Shown here: positions 6,801 through 7,336 of the stretch, piece by piece
How positions within the stretch are numbered: position 1 is the first letter of the stretch
Layout: every line of letters starts with the position of its first letter
The notes under the pieces: generated by a model
What the model was told of the DNA's origin: nothing
Database searches by the model: none
What the model saw: the letters and a program-made list of their open reading frames with translations, nothing else
Assembly (NCBI GenBank): GCA_030632385.1
Contig: DAOVUW010000042.1
Span: 1-7,336 of the forward strand
Reading direction: 5' to 3'
Length of the DNA stretch: 7,336 nucleotides
From: Candidatus Nanohalarchaeota archaeon
GTDB lineage: Archaea; EX4484-52
Program-made: the position numbers and the translations under genes

Positions 6801-7336
6801 ATATCGTCTTATTTCTTTTTCTTCAGGTTTATAATCTGCTATCCCCATTGCCTTTCTTATAAAGTCGCACGCAACAACACTTAATGCAGATGCTGTTCCG
6901 CCTGCTGATCTTATTGGACCTGCGTAATAGACAGCAGCATACTGGCTCCCGTCAGAATTTTTCTTTAATTTGACTTCTGAAATGCCTTCAAGTGGCGCAG
7001 TAACTACTCCTTGTGTCAGATAACCGACAGAGATTCTCAAACCCATCTCGAGCGCTTCTTCTTTAGATTCAAATTTAACATATTTTTCCAGCGCAATATC
7101 TCTTCCTGCTTCAAGCGCAACTCTCTCAGAATTCTTGCCATATTTTTTTTCAAGTGCTCTTATCCCGTCCTGTATCCCGCAATTTTTTATTATTGGGTAA
7201 AAAGAAGAAATAAGTCCTTCTACCCTTGCAGCCAAATCCTTTGCAATTGGAATTGTTATTTCATCTTCAATATCAATGCCTTTTGCTTTTACCTTTTTAG
7301 CCACAGAATAAGCTTCTTCTGTTCTTTTTTCAATAA
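3849..7336 (-). CDS. polC: DNA polymerase D large subunit DP2, 5' end beyond the window
   Basis: DP2 is the catalytic subunit of archaeal replicative polymerase D and pairs with DP1, the proofreading subunit. Counting Val1 at 7304: conserved YYAGPIRSAGGTASALSV lies at 126-143, GGFNLRYGRSRTGG near 310-325 and RVGLKMGRPEKAERR at 608-622. A zinc module has Cys662, Cys665, Cys674 and Cys677, with Cys634/His636 upstream. The catalytic NCDGDED is at 901-907 (Asp903 and Asp905 in the double-psi barrel), and a C-terminal zinc module has Cys1070, 1073, 1086 and 1089. QLKLFKF at 1143-1149 resembles a PCNA-binding box. The GTG at 7304 is not the start: the frame stays open to the edge (IEKRTEEAYS) and this aligns with the N-terminal region preceding 'AKKARAQGKD' in Pyrococcus DP2, as I remember it. 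At least 1161 residues are present, within the family range. There is no intein, frameshift or split. polC here is the archaeal DP2 symbol, unrelated to bacterial PolC. Confidence 0.97.
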   Translation of the reverse strand, partial: IEKRTEEAYSVAKKVKAKGIDIEDEITIPIAKDLAARVEGLISSFYPIIKNCGIQDGIRALEKKYGKNSERVALEAGRDIALEKYVKFESKEEALEMGLRISVGYLTQGVVTAPLEGISEVKLKKNSDGSQYAAVYYAGPIRSAGGTASALSVVACDFIRKAMGIADYKPEEKEIRRYETEIEDYSTRIVEKQYHPTPEEVEMMITNIHIEVTGDPTERLDVSNYKDLPRVETNKIRGGMCLVFLDGVPLKAEKLFKRIKKYPKDYNLSDWLWLEKFIKLKHKLHSVAKKGDGESEKYTPNTKYMSKIIAGRPVFSFPNTKGGFNLRYGRSRTGGIASTSVHPCAMHLLEFIAIGTQLAEEFPGKATVGTVCDTINAPIVKLEDKSIVLLDTKEKVKKYKSCVDMILSPGDMLIPFGEFLNNGHILIPSSYVEEWWAKEAQEAMDKIKLKENEKQDILKYMAKPFKTPDFLTALEISKKLNIPLHPQYIFFWHDISKEDLSKLINGLKKSIENQNSSGDIVFDLISLENTGAKQILEDLLVLHKVLNEKVIIKKNTAYALLYSVGLISEEKDFSNNFTEIIQSIDTKKIEKKITKAENIMDAVNILAGITIPKKVPHRVGLKMGRPEKAERRILKGSPQALFPCGHEGGKTRNIMEAAVKKTINSRVSNYVCPTCRKKMPFPFCFDCNTRTVLTPTKQESRYGGSNDLEFNYSNMELNIADLLKKAMKNIGDESRPKLFKTVRGVMGKDRNVEFIEKGLLRCKYNLYVNKDGTIRYDSMNVPLTHFKPKEISVSIEKLKQLGYLLDKDNNPIKDKEQVIELKPQDIIVSDNSIFSGAQYLINICKFVDELLVKFYKEKPFYNVKTKEDLLGHLVIGLAPHTSAGVMGRIIGFTPAKIGYAHPFWHAAKRRNCDGDEDSILLLMDALLNFSRTYLPDTRGGRSMDAPLVLTSIMNPEEVDDESWNVDIDSSYPLSFYRQTLKYKYPWELSETPRVIENVIDTPEVFHAKYTHETTDINDGMIITKYVSLQSMDDKVNTQLTLGKKLIGVNQNIVAEKLLSKHFLKDIKGNLRTFSKQSVRCVSCNEKYRRIPLAGICTNCKEKLILSVSEGFVRKYMEPSKQIIEDFEISPYLCQQFKILEKQVDDLFGKKDRQLKLFKFGQ
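3885..3890 (+). terminator. candidate short T-tract downstream of gatB
   Basis: A run of six T residues lies about 40 bases after the gatB stop, inside the antisense of the DP2 3' end. It is the nearest T-run that could end gatB transcription, because only 2 bases separate the convergent stop codons. A single T6 in AT-rich coding sequence is weak evidence. Confidence 0.2.

Overview
This window is AT-rich DNA (about one third G+C by eye) from an archaeon. The main evidence is the large subunit (DP2) of the archaea-specific replicative DNA polymerase D on the minus strand. Archaeal promoter signals on the plus strand agree: exact or near TTTAWATA TATA boxes sit about 25-33 bases before start codons, two with an adjacent purine-rich BRE, and most starts lack a Shine-Dalgarno sequence. 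PolD excludes Crenarchaeota. The AT-richness, the half-length MFS protein and the small sequon-rich exported protein would suit a DPANN-type archaeon, but that placement is an inference.

Layout. Four plus-strand genes come first: (1) a 161-residue conserved cysteine-containing protein of unassigned function (45-530); (2) a 188-residue, six-helix, half-length MFS-type membrane protein (560-1126); (3) a 359-residue exported protein with nine N-glycosylation sequons (1237-2316); (4) GatB of the tRNA amidotransferase (2413-3846). Gene 3 is preceded by two tandem near-identical BRE/TATA elements and a GGTGA ribosome binding site, and is followed by a T-rich terminator. On the minus strand, DP2 converges on gatB with only 2 bases between the stop codons. 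Its true start lies beyond the right edge of the window. No RNA gene, CRISPR array, insertion sequence or mobile element was found.

How the genes relate. The genes do not form one pathway. GatB (tRNA-dependent amidation) and DP2 (chromosome replication) are housekeeping genes. Gene 3 looks like a strongly expressed, independently transcribed surface or secreted glycoprotein. Genes 1 and 2 each have their own TATA-like box and are probably transcribed as separate, nearly leaderless messages. I see no clear new multi-gene system. The best leads are the exported glycoprotein with its duplicated promoter, the natural half-MFS protein, and the Cys-Cys/CxxC protein.
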